DNA of 64,000 bases from Eustoma russellianum (Eukaryota; Streptophyta; Magnoliopsida; Gentianales; Gentianaceae), in assembly GCA_036186865.1 (NCBI GenBank), contig AP025040.1, positions 10,595,385 to 10,659,384 on the forward strand, in the 5' to 3' direction. Under the pieces are notes generated by a model. That model was not told where the DNA came from and searched no databases. It was given only the letters and a program-made list of their open reading frames with translations. Position 1 is the stretch's first letter, and each line of letters starts with the position of its first letter. Shown piece after piece: positions 1-11,885 of the stretch. The position numbers and the translations under genes are program-made.

Positions 1-424
1 TCGCAAAACTTCACTCTCCCTAGCTAGCGCAATCTAACTCGTGTTCTACGAAAATATAGTCAAACTCTAGTTCACCTGTGAAGGGATTCGTTGTAGGGGT
101 GAGTGATTTGGAATCACCCGTAGGTTATCCATCTATTTCGAGAAAGGAACCATATTTTCAAAATACATAAACACATAAAGGAAAGCAACAACAAATATAC
201 ATACACATAAAGAATAGCAATAACATAACTGAAGCATAAGATAAACACACCATCGTTCAATCAAATGCAATGCGCAACTTCATGATGCATGCTTCTTCTC
301 ACTACCGTGTCACACGCAACGACATTATTATTTGACACAACATGCTCTTTTCTATCCATGATATGCTATGCATGTCCCAGGTCCTATTCCTCGCTCTGTT
401 TCGTAAATTCAACGCCTCGAAGAG

Positions 425-510
425 TCACACTTCATATCGTGGAGTCAGCGTATCTCGCTTCATATCGTGGAGTTAGCGTATCTCGCTTCGTATCATGGAG
501 TCAACGCCCC
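425..510. repeat. Short tandem repeat, about 33 bp, 2.5 copies
   Basis: Units of the form cttcatatcgtggagtcagc followed by gtatctcg recur near 430, 462 and 495 with one or two changes each. This is typical of tandem repeats inside LTRs. Confidence 0.6.
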
Positions 511-1789
511 GAAGGGATGCAATACAATGCACGTGTCATGAATGCTCCACACATAATGCGGCGCATCCATACTCTTATATATACCCGCGTCCATATACGT
601 GCATATATACTTGTAACTAAAACATCATCTTATTAATATTATTGTTATTTATTTTAATATATTTTTCTTTCTCTTTTTCTATTATTTATTTATTATATAA
701 TTTTTTATTCTTTTGTTTATTTTTATTTTCCTTTCCGGACACTATTTTTTATATATTTATTTATTTTAATTTATTACTAAGTACTAATTCCTTTTTATTA
801 AATAATATTTATATTATATTATTATTAATTTTTCTTTTTCTTTCCCTTTTCATTTTAATTTTTCTGGCCCTTTTTATCTTTTTACCTGCGGCCCGGTCCG
901 AAACCAATCTGCGGCACGCTGGCCCCTTGGCCTGCTGGCGTGCCAGCAATTCAACCGCCTTTTTTGTTACTCGATCCGATCCAAATGCTGCAGACCTGAC
1001 CTGAATTCGGGTCAGACCTTTTGGGCCAGATTAACTCGCTGACCTGAAACCAAACTTTCTTTATTCGCTTCAGCCCGACCCAATAGCGCAGTCCAGCCCG
1101 CCAACTGGTGGGTCAGCCTGACCCGGCTAACCTGGATTTTTCTTTTTTATTTTTTCTTTAATTCTATTTTTCTTTCAACTTCAAAAAAATCTCTAATTTA
1201 ACTCCAAATTGACCCCAATGAATTTCATTTAACCCCGTTTAAGGCCATGCACACACCACACTGAGCACATGCGCGCGTGACCTGCACGTGCTGCCCAAGG
1301 ATGCGCATGGGCCTCACGCGCTGTCCCAGAACGCCGCGCGTGTGCTACACGCGCCCCCTCCAGTCCCTTTTTCAATTTTCAGTTTAATTCCAACCTTATT
1401 TTCGGGCTACATGAGCTATTTCTAAGGCTATTCATGCAACTTTCCACCTAATCGCATAAACATTCGATTCTTTTAATTTCTTTTCAAATTGTGCGAATAA
1501 CACCATTGCACACACAAATATACCCATACCTACGAAATCATAAAACATGCATACGACACCATATATAAATAAACACACAAAAATTTAAAGCAATCATGAT
1601 TTACACACGAAGTGCGAGCAATCCGAGAAAAAGAGAATGTAACTTACCTTTTTGAGAGATAATTTTTCTACGCGTTTTTCTCCTTTCTCCTTTCTCCTTT
1701 CTTTACCACTCGAGGCTTGTTGGGGTAGTAGAATTTCTTCTACCTAAAAGGGTGGCCGGCTGGGTTTGGAAGAAAAGGGCTGGCACAAT

Positions 1790-1895
<106 letters not shown>

Positions 1896-2152
1896 CCCCG
1901 TTGATGGCCGCTGAGATGGTGTGGTGTATATATATATTTTGTCTCTTTCTTTGTGGAGAAAGGCGGCAGAATGATTAAATGGGTTGGGGGGGGTTGTTAG
2001 GCAGCACGTGTACATTTATAGAGATTAATAGTTGGTAGGATAGGTTTATCTTTCCTGTGTAGATTAGGATTCAACTTCCTAATATACATCTTATTTCTAT
2101 TTAATTATCTATCTCTCTTTTAATTAGGAAGACTTTTTATCAATTATTTTGT

Positions 2153-2160
2153 TTATATAT

Positions 2161-2206
<46 letters not shown>

Positions 2207-2215
2207 GTATATTAT
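2153..2215. repeat. (TA)n microsatellite with TATG interruptions
   Basis: About 60 bp of TA dinucleotides with interspersed gtatatgtat, just upstream of the RBR fragment. Confidence 0.9.
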
Positions 2216-2604
2216 ACGGACATACCATATACTACAGTGATGCAATCAGAAAAGTTCTGCAATATCTTGGAAGCAAGTGAAGAATCTCTTAGTTTCTTTG
2301 TTTCATGGTTCATGATGGCAATCGACAAGCCAAAAGAAGATGAAAACGACTGGGGATTTCTCCAAAATTTGGAAACCAAAGCTGGCGATTCGTTGTTACT
2401 GATTCATGGAGAAGATCCCTTTAAGGAAACGAATGCCGACATTAAGATGAAAGGTCAGTACGCTACCGTTTTGAACTTTCATGATAATTATGAGCTTCAA
2501 CATTCAACGTCAATCATGTTTGGATTCTTACGATTTAAATTTTCTCTCCCAATAAATTTTATACGATGAAATATTACATAGTATACAACAATCATAAAAA
2601 CATT

Positions 2605-2680
2605 TATACTCAGTATATTCCAACGACAACTATCGTTCGAATCTGGAGAGGGTGAGCAAAGACAAACAATAACTCCAAAT
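2605..2680 (-). mobile_element. RTE-type LINE 3' tail remnant
   Basis: Read on the minus strand it carries the words seen at the 3' ends of the copies near 15.3 and 45.4 kb: ttgtttgtctttgctcaccctctcc, then a Y-rich stretch, then gtcgttggaatata. Only the last ~75 bp remain. It lies in the putative intron of the RBR fragment. Confidence 0.5.
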
Positions 2681-2689
2681 GTTACATAG

Positions 2690-3480
2690 TATAAAATTTC
2701 AAATATATTGCTTGTTAGATCGATTTTTTTATGTATTTACTTATATTATATGTTTGTAGCGAATAGGGCAAATTCACGTGAAAGTGGGCAGGATGTGTAT
2801 AGGATAGCATTGATCTTATAATCCTATATGTATGGTAATATTATTATTATTTTTCTTTTATGGACTTACGGACATGGTTGAAGCAAGTAATCTTTATTGG
2901 TTTTATAATTTTTGTTCCCTTTTACGCAACAATATTCATTTTAATATCCGTAATGTATTCTTTAATATGAAAATATCGGCTTTTTTAAATATAGACATCC
3001 TTTTATTATAAAAATGTATAAGAGATGAAAAGATGAGTAAACATAAGATTATAATAGTTGAATCTCAACCAGTAAGTCCTTACCATTTCTGGTCTCACAG
3101 GATGTGTAGGGATTTAAATCAGGTTACCGAGGTCCTCTAGTAAAAGTTTATCATATTACATGGATAGCACAAGGAGCCCATTGACACCGAATGAACAAAC
3201 GACGGGCTGATCTGTCAGCCTATCATGTCATTTTAAGGGCCAATAGTGCTGCCGAGTTAGCCTGACGTTCCTTTCGAAACCCTTACCCGAAATCATTGGG
3301 ATATGTATGGAAAACCCAATATTTTCGGCTTTTTTTCCTATTAACTGAATGAACTTATTGATATAATGTAATGTTTTGCACAGATGTATCTCTTGTTTTG
3401 GCCAATCACCCCCTTGCTTATATATAGATAAAACTTATTTGTCATTATTTTATTGAGACAATGATCACAATAAAATTTCC
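2690..3480. other. AT-rich non-coding stretch
   Basis: No credible coding frame, RNA gene or repeat boundary was seen. It is consistent with intron or intergenic DNA. The short minus-strand frame at 3,341-3,577 overlaps the RING exon and is a shadow. Confidence 0.5.
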
Positions 3481-3981
3481 GAATGTTTTGTAGGCGTTTG
3501 TATGCCGTGTTACTTGAGAGGTTTCGAATCAAAAGAGATAGACACTTCGGAATGTACTGAAGAAATCGGCGAGCCATCAGAACGATTATGCATGATCTGC
3601 AACGACTTCAAGCCGGCGATAGATACTGAAGTAGCCGTGAAATGCAAGCACGATTACTGCATAGATTGTCTAAAAGATTACATCATAAAAGAGGTTAAAG
3701 AATCTGGGTTCCCGGTGAAGTGCCCTGAGAAGGACTGCCGGAAGGATTTGCCGGATGGTTTGCTCCGATGTGTCCCAAAGGAGCAGCTGAGACGATGGGA
3801 ATCTTCACGAAAGGGGTGGTTTCAAGGAAGAACACGGCGGAGAAAAATTTGGCAATTCCGCCCTAACCCTTTCCATTTCGGGTTTTCAGGCAATTAAATT
3901 TAAAATCTGACAACTCCACCGTGATTAAACACAAATGTTAAAATACTCCAAGGTAAGGTAATGGAAGTTACGGCATGATCA

Positions 3982-3990
3982 AAGGGAAAC
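3982..3990. repeat. 9-bp target-site duplication, left copy (MULE)
   Basis: The sequence aagggaaac is repeated exactly at 14,640-14,648. Nine-base duplications are the hallmark of Mutator superfamily insertion. Confidence 0.92.
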
Positions 3991-4401
3991 CGGAGGGGAT
4001 CAGGCAAGGCTGGTTCTGAGGCAGTAAATAAGGCTACGAATCAGTCTTTGCCACGTTGCCAGCTTACCTTCTTTTTGTAAAAAAAGTTTTTTTTCCCTCT
4101 GACCAATAATAACGCGCCACGTGGCAACTAAAAAAAAAAAAGCCCCACCCCTAAAATTTTCATCGTTCCCCGCTTTCAGTGATTCTCCATTTTCAAAGCT
4201 CTGCCTCCCCCCTCTCCTATCTTCTCCGGCGAAACAAAGCTTATACATATCCCCTTCTTCGGCGACTGCGGCGTCTTCTCTGCTACCCATTTCTTCGGCG
4301 ACTGCGGCGGCGCACTGCGAAAAGAACGCGGAAGGTTCGATTGTTGCTGCAATATTTTTTGTTTGCTTTTCGTATTCAAATCTGTGACTACTTATTTTTC
4401 A
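3991..4401 (+). repeat. Left terminal inverted repeat of the MULE
   Basis: It matches the complement of 14,212-14,639 over its whole length with scattered substitutions and small indels. It includes a cttcggcgactgcggcg motif present twice. The minus-strand open frame 4,000-4,290 and the plus-strand frame near 14,236 are the same repeat read in opposite directions, not genes. Confidence 0.92.
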
Positions 4402-5666
4402 AATGTGTACTGTGATTTTTGTAATGTTAACTGAAGTGCCGTGCCATCTTTGTAAACTTGATATGGTGACATCAAATGTGTACTGTGATTTTTTTAGACT
4501 TTGGATACTCACGTAAAGTTTAATTTTCTGGTTTTGGCCTTTTTGCGGTTGTTTTTGGAGCTATTTCCTCTCTTGATCCATCATTATTTATTTTCACAGG
4601 TTCATTTGAATCATACGAATCAGTGGCCAATTTCATTTCATCAATTATCACAACATGCTGGAGATGTTAGCGGGACTTTTTCTTTTTCACAATCTTCACA
4701 AATGCAAGGTTCTTCTAGTAGTGGCATTGTAGGTGTACAGTGCACCTGTGTACCTCGATGTATGGAAGGTGTATATTGTCCTTCATCTAACTTTTTCATG
4801 TGATGTTTGTAATGCTACAGAGCACTTGAAGCAACACACAATAGGTACTTTCTGGAATTTTGCAGCGACTGATTTTGTTGGTGTTATTGTGCAACAGCAA
4901 ACGGGTGTCTTAGTTTGTAACGTTGGTTTTGCAAATTTTAGGGGTGGAATTCTGTTAATTGAAGTGCCATCTGTAGCGCCCCGACCCGGACAGCGGAATC
5001 CGACCCGGTGCACCCGTCGTAGCTTACTGAGAAGACTACAAGACGTCACATTTCTCGAGTACACATCGTCACTGACGTAAGAGAAATAAGTGCGGAAACA
5101 TGTATCTAATGAATCTCCACCATCAATTCCATACATCAAATGGTAATAAAATCTCAAATGGTAGTCACGAAAATAGTGAACTGATCCTCAAGTGTATAAA
5201 AGAACGGAAATGAGAAATAACTATTTCAACTAGCTCCCAACATGTCTCTATGTATCCCACTCAGCCCACTCGTCATCGTCTTCTATGAATATCATGTCGT
5301 AGCTAGGCTCATCTGCAATCACAAAGGTAGTACCCTTAGCGAAAACGCTAGCAAGTAACCCGCTTATAAGACATACGGGATCAACACATGGCAAGACATG
5401 AGTAATACATATAATTTCAAGGGAATTGTGGGGCACATGTCTTGTAAACTTCAAAATATATACGCGAATAACGTAATAAAGCAAGTACAGCAATTTGCAT
5501 ACAAATAACAATTCATTGGCAATCAACTAACACTCGCATTCATACCACATTGACTCTCGTGATGCATGTCAAAATATGCACTACACTACACAATCACAAA
5601 TGCATGAGCCATTTCTTTTCAATCAGTGCAATGCATGTCACAATGTCCGGTCTCGTAACTCGTAAC

Positions 5667-5946
5667 CCTGTAACGCACCCCGGCTTATATTTCCATCCCG
5701 GTTAACGTTACAGGCTCGTTATGCTCTGTGATGCACCTCGGCTTATATTTCCATCCCGATTAACATCACAGACTCGTAAAACTCTACAATGCACCTCGGC
5801 TTAAATTTCCATCCCGATTAACATTGTAGAGGACTTTATACCCTGTAACGCACCCCGGCTTATATTTCCATCCCGGTTAACGTTACAGTCTTTTGTGCCC
5901 TGCAATGCACCCCGACTTAAATTTCCATCCCGGTTAACATTGCAGG
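5667..5946. repeat. Five tandem hairpin units with covarying stems (3' LTR copy)
   Basis: Five units of about 58 bp share a loop around cttatatttccatcccg. Stem arms pair perfectly in each unit: cctgtaacg/cgttacagg (5,667/5,706), tctgtgatg/catcacaga (5,725/5,764), ctctacaatg/cattgtagag (5,782/5,822), ctgtaacg/cgttacag (5,843/5,881) and cctgcaatg/cattgcagg (5,899/5,938). Four stem columns differ between units, and the partner base changes with them each time. The array would lie in the transcribed R/U5 leader. Its function is unknown. Confidence 0.9.
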
Positions 5947-6426
5947 TCACCTTCGCAAATCTGTGCCGAAGCACATCTCTTTTCAAATCAATATGCAATG
6001 CAAGTGCCATGATGCAAGACTCCTCATTTCATTCTCGTATCTCGTTCACATAAGTAGTTCATGTGCACATGCGCAAGTATAAGTAACACACAAGCTTTCA
6101 CTAACTTACACATCATAACCTTAGGCTTCAACCCTCTCGTCAACCCTTAGTCTTGATTCTAGGGTTTACAACCTAAGGCAAGTATCCCTAACCATCCATC
6201 ATTGAACTCTCAATCACCTCGTACGTTCATCTCCTAACCCTTCTAAGTCATCCACGTTGAACTTCGTTTCGAATACCCTTCAAATTCTCCAAACTTGATT
6301 CACCATCTTACGTCATGTTCCCAAGACTTAGACTAGTCATAATCAGGTCCTAAGAAGTCCCTAAGGTCACCCAAAGGATCCCCTAGCTTCCCTCTTTCTT
6401 CCCTTGCTTTCCCACAAAACTGGTTG

Positions 6427-6673
6427 ACGTCATACCCTGACGTCGATCGATCGACATACGTCATACCCTGACGTCGATCGATCGACGTCCATCTGAGGCA
6501 CGTCGATCTCTCACTCAATCTACGTCGATCGATCGACGTTCATCTGAGGCACGTCATACCCTCACTTGCTATACGTCGATCGATCTACGTCCTTCTGAGG
6601 CACGTCATACCCTCACTTGCTATACGTCGATCGATCGACGTACGTCATACCCTGACGTCGATCGATCGACGTC
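6427..6673. repeat. Array of CGATCGATCG palindromes (3' LTR copy)
   Basis: Six copies of the 18-20 bp self-complementary word acgtcgatcgatcgacgt, two of them with one mismatch (near 6,440 and 6,583), alternate with tcataccctgacgt or catctgaggcacgt spacers. Confidence 0.9.
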
Positions 6674-7534
6674 CCCGTTCCAGAACACCATTCTGCAATT
6701 TTCTGCAGAAACTGCAGAAATAACCCCCAATTCGACCCCAACTTCCTTCAAAACCATTCCAAGCCTATTTCCCACTATCAATCCATCCTAAAATCACCCA
6801 AGACAACATCTTTAGCATACGATTCACGGATTCAAGCCTAGCACTCAAAGTACTTATCAAATCAACCCAAAGATCAAATCTTTTCCCTCTCCCCTCCCTT
6901 CAACCACCATTATCAACAAAGTAGGGTTCAAGGGATTGAGATTTACATGATCTCATATAAACAACAATCAACGAACAAGATTTCAACATATAATGGCCAA
7001 ATCTCAAACCAAAACACATAGATCTCACAAGTATATTCACATAGAGAAATTACTGCATGGTGATCCAAATTGATATCAAAATAGGCCCTTTCTCTTTCGC
7101 AAATCGTAAAAACTTATAAGTAGATTACTTGCCTTTGATTACTCGAAGAAGGAACGAAGAACGGGCGAAGATTGGATGAAGATCTAGCGGAGTTCTTCGC
7201 CTAGGGTTGAGGGGAGATGAAAACCGCCTAGGAGGAGAGGATTTGCGTCGTTCTCTCTTCTGAGAAAAGGGGAAACTGACGCTATGTCAGTTTTTATAAG
7301 GAAAGGGAAAAGTTTGGAGTTTCTAAATTATATCCTATTTCTCTATTTATCTTAAAGGATAAATCCTAATATTTAATTCAAAATTAAATCCTCATTAATT
7401 TCAACATTTAAACCCTCAATTAATTCTCATTAATCCTATTATTTAATTCGTAATTAATTACAGTTGACCGTCATTAATCTCATTTAATTCTTCTTTATCT
7501 CTTAATTATTCTACGGAGGGTGCGGGGCGTAACA

Positions 7535-7546
7535 TTCCACCCCCCT
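7535..7546 (-). other. Polypurine tract of the gypsy-type element
   Basis: The plus-strand run ttccaccccccttac next to the left LTR reads gtaaggggggtggaa on the sense strand, the expected plus-strand DNA primer position. Confidence 0.8.
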
Positions 7547-10380
7547 TACAAAAAGTTTCGTCCTCGAAACTTGTGCGTTACGAAATTAATGACTTAGTAT
7601 AGCCCTTCATAAATTATTTACTAAGGTCATGACCGAAATTAGTATTCCTTGCGTATTCCGATATGGTACTCATTTCACTTCCTCGGTACAGGACGAAGTT
7701 CTCAAATCATCCAGTGTGTAAGCACACCATGTACTCTTTAAATCTATTGTCCTCCGCCTGATAGATCGTAACCTATTCTTGTATAGTCCTCGAATCAACC
7801 TTAAGGGTAACGTCAATATACACGCTTCATGACTTAATCGTCGGTCTATATCGAACTTATATTGGTTATCATGCATAACCCTCTAAAGTCAGTTCTTACG
7901 TGTAGCCCAATCTTTAACTTACGCCCTGCTCACAAGATTCATCCCTGAAGCCATATGTATATATTTTTTTTTTCCGAAATACGATGTACTCTAGTACGAT
8001 TTAATTTAGTCGATACTACGTCTCTCAAGGTGCTCTAGCCCTTATGCGATTCAATCCTTAGTCCTCGCTAATGAGTGCTTACAATCTTCCACTTACCCAC
8101 TTGACGTGTATCACCCAGCTTATCGCAATCTACGTTCCCCGATTCATAAACTTATCCCATATGATTTATCACTTAAATACTCAACCATACTAACCTCCTT
8201 TGTGTATGCCAATACGGTAACCGTTACCCCTCCTTAACGCAACTAAGTCTTCAAAAGCAATTCTTATATACTTACCAACTAGCTCTATGATCTTGCTCTT
8301 AATTTCTCAGAGATACCGTCATAAGCCTAGTATACGAACTATATGTATGGACATGCTTCTTTTTAAATAAAATGCAGTTTAAGTGGCTATAATTCAAAAT
8401 ATAGCTTCAATTAGTTATACAGTATCTAATTTTTTTTTTTTTGGTAAACATGCGAGCTAAAGTATTATAAAATCATCTTCGCAGATGTTGATTCACATGA
8501 CCTCTTATAAAAAGAAAGACTAACTTGTTTGCAAGAATGTCTCAAACAAGGAAGAAAAGAATATATATGAGTATATCCTACTCTCAAGAGTGTTTCAGGT
8601 AGGACCTCCTTAAAACCATTTGAAACTCAACGACATAAAGCTTTATAAAATAATTTGGAAGTGGTATATCTCTTTCAAAAAGAATGTACGTTTTGCAACT
8701 ACCTTTTTGTCTCGCAAAATATTAGGTAACTTCGTAGCAAACAGGTGATAATTCCAAGAATAAAATGCTTGCGATATCGATAATCAACAACTCACATTAT
8801 TTTAACAAAATAAACATAGTTAAACGAAAATTTGTGAAATAATACCAGAAATATATAGACATATTGTTTTTCAAATCCTCAACATTTTAAAATGTATCTA
8901 TTTTTCCGAGCTTGTCAATAGTAGTTGAAATTCCATCAGGCTGGAATACGAATACGGAAGAAGATATAACATGGTTAAGGTAGCAGTCTATAAATAAGCA
9001 AGCTAGTTAAAATACTTAGAAAAATTGAAAAAAAAATCTTTGAAATATAGGGTACATCTTGGTGTACGTGCTCATGTATAAATATTTAACCGCTTGAAAC
9101 ATATTTATCCATACTTCGTATAATTTCTATAATCCACTCTTACGGTCAGGAATAAATCTTTCTAAGTACCGTATCTTATAGGTCTAATGTTCGTCTACCC
9201 ATGATAACATCTTTAGCTGAGACACTCCAATCCTAGCATGGAAACTCAATATTATTCGTCTTAAGGTATTCTCATTTACCGTACTTCCGTGCGCCACACT
9301 AATCCATCGCACTTCTTACTGGGTTATTTTAACCGCTAATTCTAATTCAGTTAGTCTCACTTGAACCGTAATTATTACTTGTTCAAGCTTGCTTCCTTGC
9401 AACTTCAAGCCTACTCGACTCAAGCCAAGTAACTCTATGTTTCTAGGGGTTCATCACTTAACTAAAGATTTTGTGACACTTTATCGTTCCAATGTGTATC
9501 CTACAGTAGGTTTTGTATGTCACTGCCGATCAATATCGCTAATAAGACTAATATGATCGGCCTATTTTGGTAATTCTAAAATTAGCATCTTAACTGTAAA
9601 CTATAAACTCTGTTGACAGTATCTTTCACTAACTCTATTGATCATAATGCTTATAAATCGTTGCTTAATTTCTATCATGCTACTATAAATCATCCCTTAG
9701 TATTTATTCCACTATTACTTTTCATTTCTTAGTAGCTATGGTCCCAACTTAAACCTAAGCCTACTATGGTATTACCGTCCAGGTAAGAATATGGACCTTC
9801 TCTAGTTTACCCTAATGGTGTCAAGTACTATATTGCAATTTTGGTAAGGTAGCCCGAGTTACTGCCTGACCCGGTAATATGGATCTAAGGTTTGTACTAG
9901 GATGTTCTGATTGACATCATAATTCATTCGAATCAATTATATACTATTCAACTAGGGTTACTAAGATCACGACTTAGAGAGTTGTGATCATCCTTAGATA
10001 AGGGAGAATTGTATGGGGTATCTTAGATATATGTGTCTCCAAAACCGTTGTCCCTCTATAGTTTAGGATCATAACTTATCTCTAGGATCGTTCTTAGCAT
10101 CACCATTATTACCTCTAAGATCGCATTTTATCTCCCAATCATAATTAGTACATAATCAACACCTATTACTAATTCCATACTTATGTATAAAGTCAACTCG
10201 TAATCATTATCATTACTTACGTCTAAAATCGTGACATATGCTCAGAATCATCGCTTATGCATGCGGTCATTGCCTATGTTCATGATCATCGCCTTAAGTT
10301 CAAATCATCACTTAGGTCTAAGGGTGAGTCTTAGGAGCAAAATCGTAAGTTATCTTCTAACATCAGGGCCTGGAGAAGCA
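7547..10380 (-). other. Internal non-coding region of the gypsy-type element
   Basis: About 2.8 kb without a credible frame on either strand. The longest, at 7,670-7,876, shows no retroelement motif. This is characteristic of large non-autonomous derivatives. Confidence 0.75.
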
Positions 10381-10463
10381 CGGAGTGCGGTGGAGCCGCA
10401 CCCTCAGAGTGGTTCCCTCAAAGGTTGGGACATGCATCCTTCACATTTCCTCAGTGCAATACC

Positions 10464-10679
10464 TTATGTCACGCCGAGGCGGTGGTGGAGTAGGGGGGTT
10501 GCTACTGCTGCTGAGCAACACTTTGCGCTATCACTGTGATAGCGTCTATCAGTGCCTAGGGGGACTGACACTGGTGGTGGTGGAGGGTTCTCGTCCCCAT
10601 TGCCACCATTTCCTTTGTTATCCCTTCTAGGAGGCATTTTTCTGCAAAATCCATGCTTATTAGCATTCAGCAATTCCAA
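10464..10679 (-). pseudogene. Gag-like N-terminal remnant
   Basis: The frame starts about 220 nt downstream of the primer site on the sense strand, where gypsy gag begins. It contains MPPRRDNKGNGGNGDENPPP from an internal Met, resembling the basic, Gly/Pro-rich starts of plant gypsy Gag proteins. It ends after 71 codons with no capsid core, CCHC knuckle or pol. It is a relic or a short decoy, not a working Gag. Confidence 0.45.
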
Positions 10680-10895
10680 AAATACTGAGAGCTTATATGC
10701 GTTGTACAGGGTAGGATTTGTACCCTAAATAGAGTAACGTTTATTGATTAACTTTTGTCGCGCTCGCACACACCCATCCAAAACAAACTTACATACCAGA
10801 ACACATACTTAGACCTAAAGATCAACTTAAGGTGAAAATAATAACTTAAGACTCTACATGTCATAACCTAGGTCTCCGAGGTAGATCTGAAGCCT

Positions 10896-10909
10896 AGGCT
10901 CTGATACCA
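10896..10909 (-). other. Primer-binding site, initiator-Met tRNA type
   Basis: The complement reads TGGTATCAGAGCCT, the standard plant site for the 3' end of initiator Met tRNA, two bases from the LTR. It fixes the element's direction as minus. Confidence 0.93.
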
Positions 10910-11605
10910 CCTGTAGCGCCCCGACCCGGACAGCGGAATCTGACCCGGTGCACCCGTCGTAGCTTACTGAGAAGACTACAAGACGTCACATTTCTCGAGT
11001 ACACATCGTCACTGACGTAAGAGAAATAAGTGCGGAAACATGTATCTAATGAATCTCCACCATCAATTCCATACATCAAATGGTAATAAAATCTCAAATG
11101 GTAGTCACGAAAATAGTGAACTGATCCTCAAGTGTATAAAGAACGGAAATGAGAAATAACTATTTCAACTAGCTCCCAACATGTCTCTATGTATCCCACC
11201 CAGCCCACTCGTCATCGTCTTCTATGAATATCATGTCGTAGCTAGGCTCATCTGCAATCACAAAGGTAGTACCCTTAGCGAAAACGCTAGCAAGTAACCC
11301 GCTTATAAGACATACGGGATCAACACATGGCAAGACATGAGTAATACATATAATTTCAAGGGAATTGTGGGGCACATGTCTTGTAAACTTCAAAATATAT
11401 ACGCGAATAACGTAATAAAGCAAGTACAGCAATTTGCATACAAATAACAATTCATTGGCAATCAACTAACACTCGCATTCATACCACATTGACTCTCGTG
11501 ATGCATGTCAAAATATGCACTACACTACACAATCACAAATGCATGAGCCATTTCTTTTCAATCAGTGCAATGCATGTCACAATGTCCGGTCTCGTAACTC
11601 GTAAC

Positions 11606-11885
11606 CCTGTAACGCACCCCGGCTTATATTTCCATCCCGGTTAACGTTACAGGCTCGTTATGCTCTGTGATGCACCTCGGCTTATATTTCCATCCCGATT
11701 AACATCACAGACTCGTAAAACTCTACAATGCACCTCGGCTTAAATTTCCATCCCGATTAACATTGTAGAGGACTTTATACCCTGTAACGCACCCCGGCTT
11801 ATATTTCCATCCCGGTTAACGTTACAGTCTTTTGTGCCCTGCAATGCACCCCGACTTAAATTTCCATCCCGGTTAACATTGCAGG
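11606..11885. repeat. Five tandem hairpin units (5' LTR copy)
   Basis: Identical to the array at 5,667-5,946. Being in the 5' LTR downstream of TATA, this copy would be transcribed into the RNA leader (as complement). Confidence 0.9.

Larger units (their letters stand above)
2240..3897 (+). pseudogene. RBR-type E3 ubiquitin ligase fragment (RING1 only)
   Basis: The coding signal is at 3,494-3,810. A RING1-like module reads CMIC, then CKHDYCIDC (C-x-H-x2-C-x2-C), then KCPEKDC, followed by a segment ending QLRRW that matches the RING1-to-IBR linker of plant RSL1-like RBR ligases. A possible upstream exon at 2,240-2,453 ends in a GT donor in phase 1. An AG acceptor at 3,493 continues the same phase, so a 1,040-bp intron would join them. 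The 2,240 exon itself matches no domain I know and could start at an acceptor just before it. After about 3,810 the frame reads basic, non-family sequence to a stop at 3,895-3,897. IBR and RING2, which carries the catalytic Cys of RBR ligases, are absent, so it should not be an active ligase. A Mutator-like element begins 93 bp downstream. Alternatives are a short expressed gene or a gene end lost by rearrangement. Confidence 0.6.
4972..7534 (-). repeat. 3' LTR (left copy) of the gypsy-type element
   Basis: 2,563 bp with TG..CA ends. In sense orientation a TATA box (TATAAAAA, complement of 7,291-7,298) lies about 240 bp into the LTR, so U3 is short and R/U5 is over 2 kb. It contains the five-hairpin array (5,667-5,946) and the palindrome array (6,427-6,673). 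Frames at 5,248-5,526, 5,801-6,010 and 6,333-6,518 repeat identically in the other LTR and show no domain, so they are not called as genes. Confidence 0.95.

Noticed and set aside
642..1004. 120-codon hydrophobic frame resembling a membrane protein
   Set aside because: Composition follows the T-rich DNA. There is no conserved motif, and it continues into a GC-rich non-coding block.
4000..4387. Overlapping frames with plausible protein composition
   Set aside because: They lie in the MULE inverted repeat and recur in reverse at 14,236-14,466. There is no domain.
5667..5946. CRISPR-like array (five regularly spaced repeats)
   Set aside because: Units are adjacent imperfect hairpins inside an LTR of a plant retrotransposon, present twice because the LTR is duplicated. 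There are no unique spacers of constant length and no cas genes.
5248..6518. Three minus-strand frames repeated exactly at 11,187-12,457
   Set aside because: The exact duplication is due to the two LTRs. No homology to a known protein, and non-coding LTR composition.
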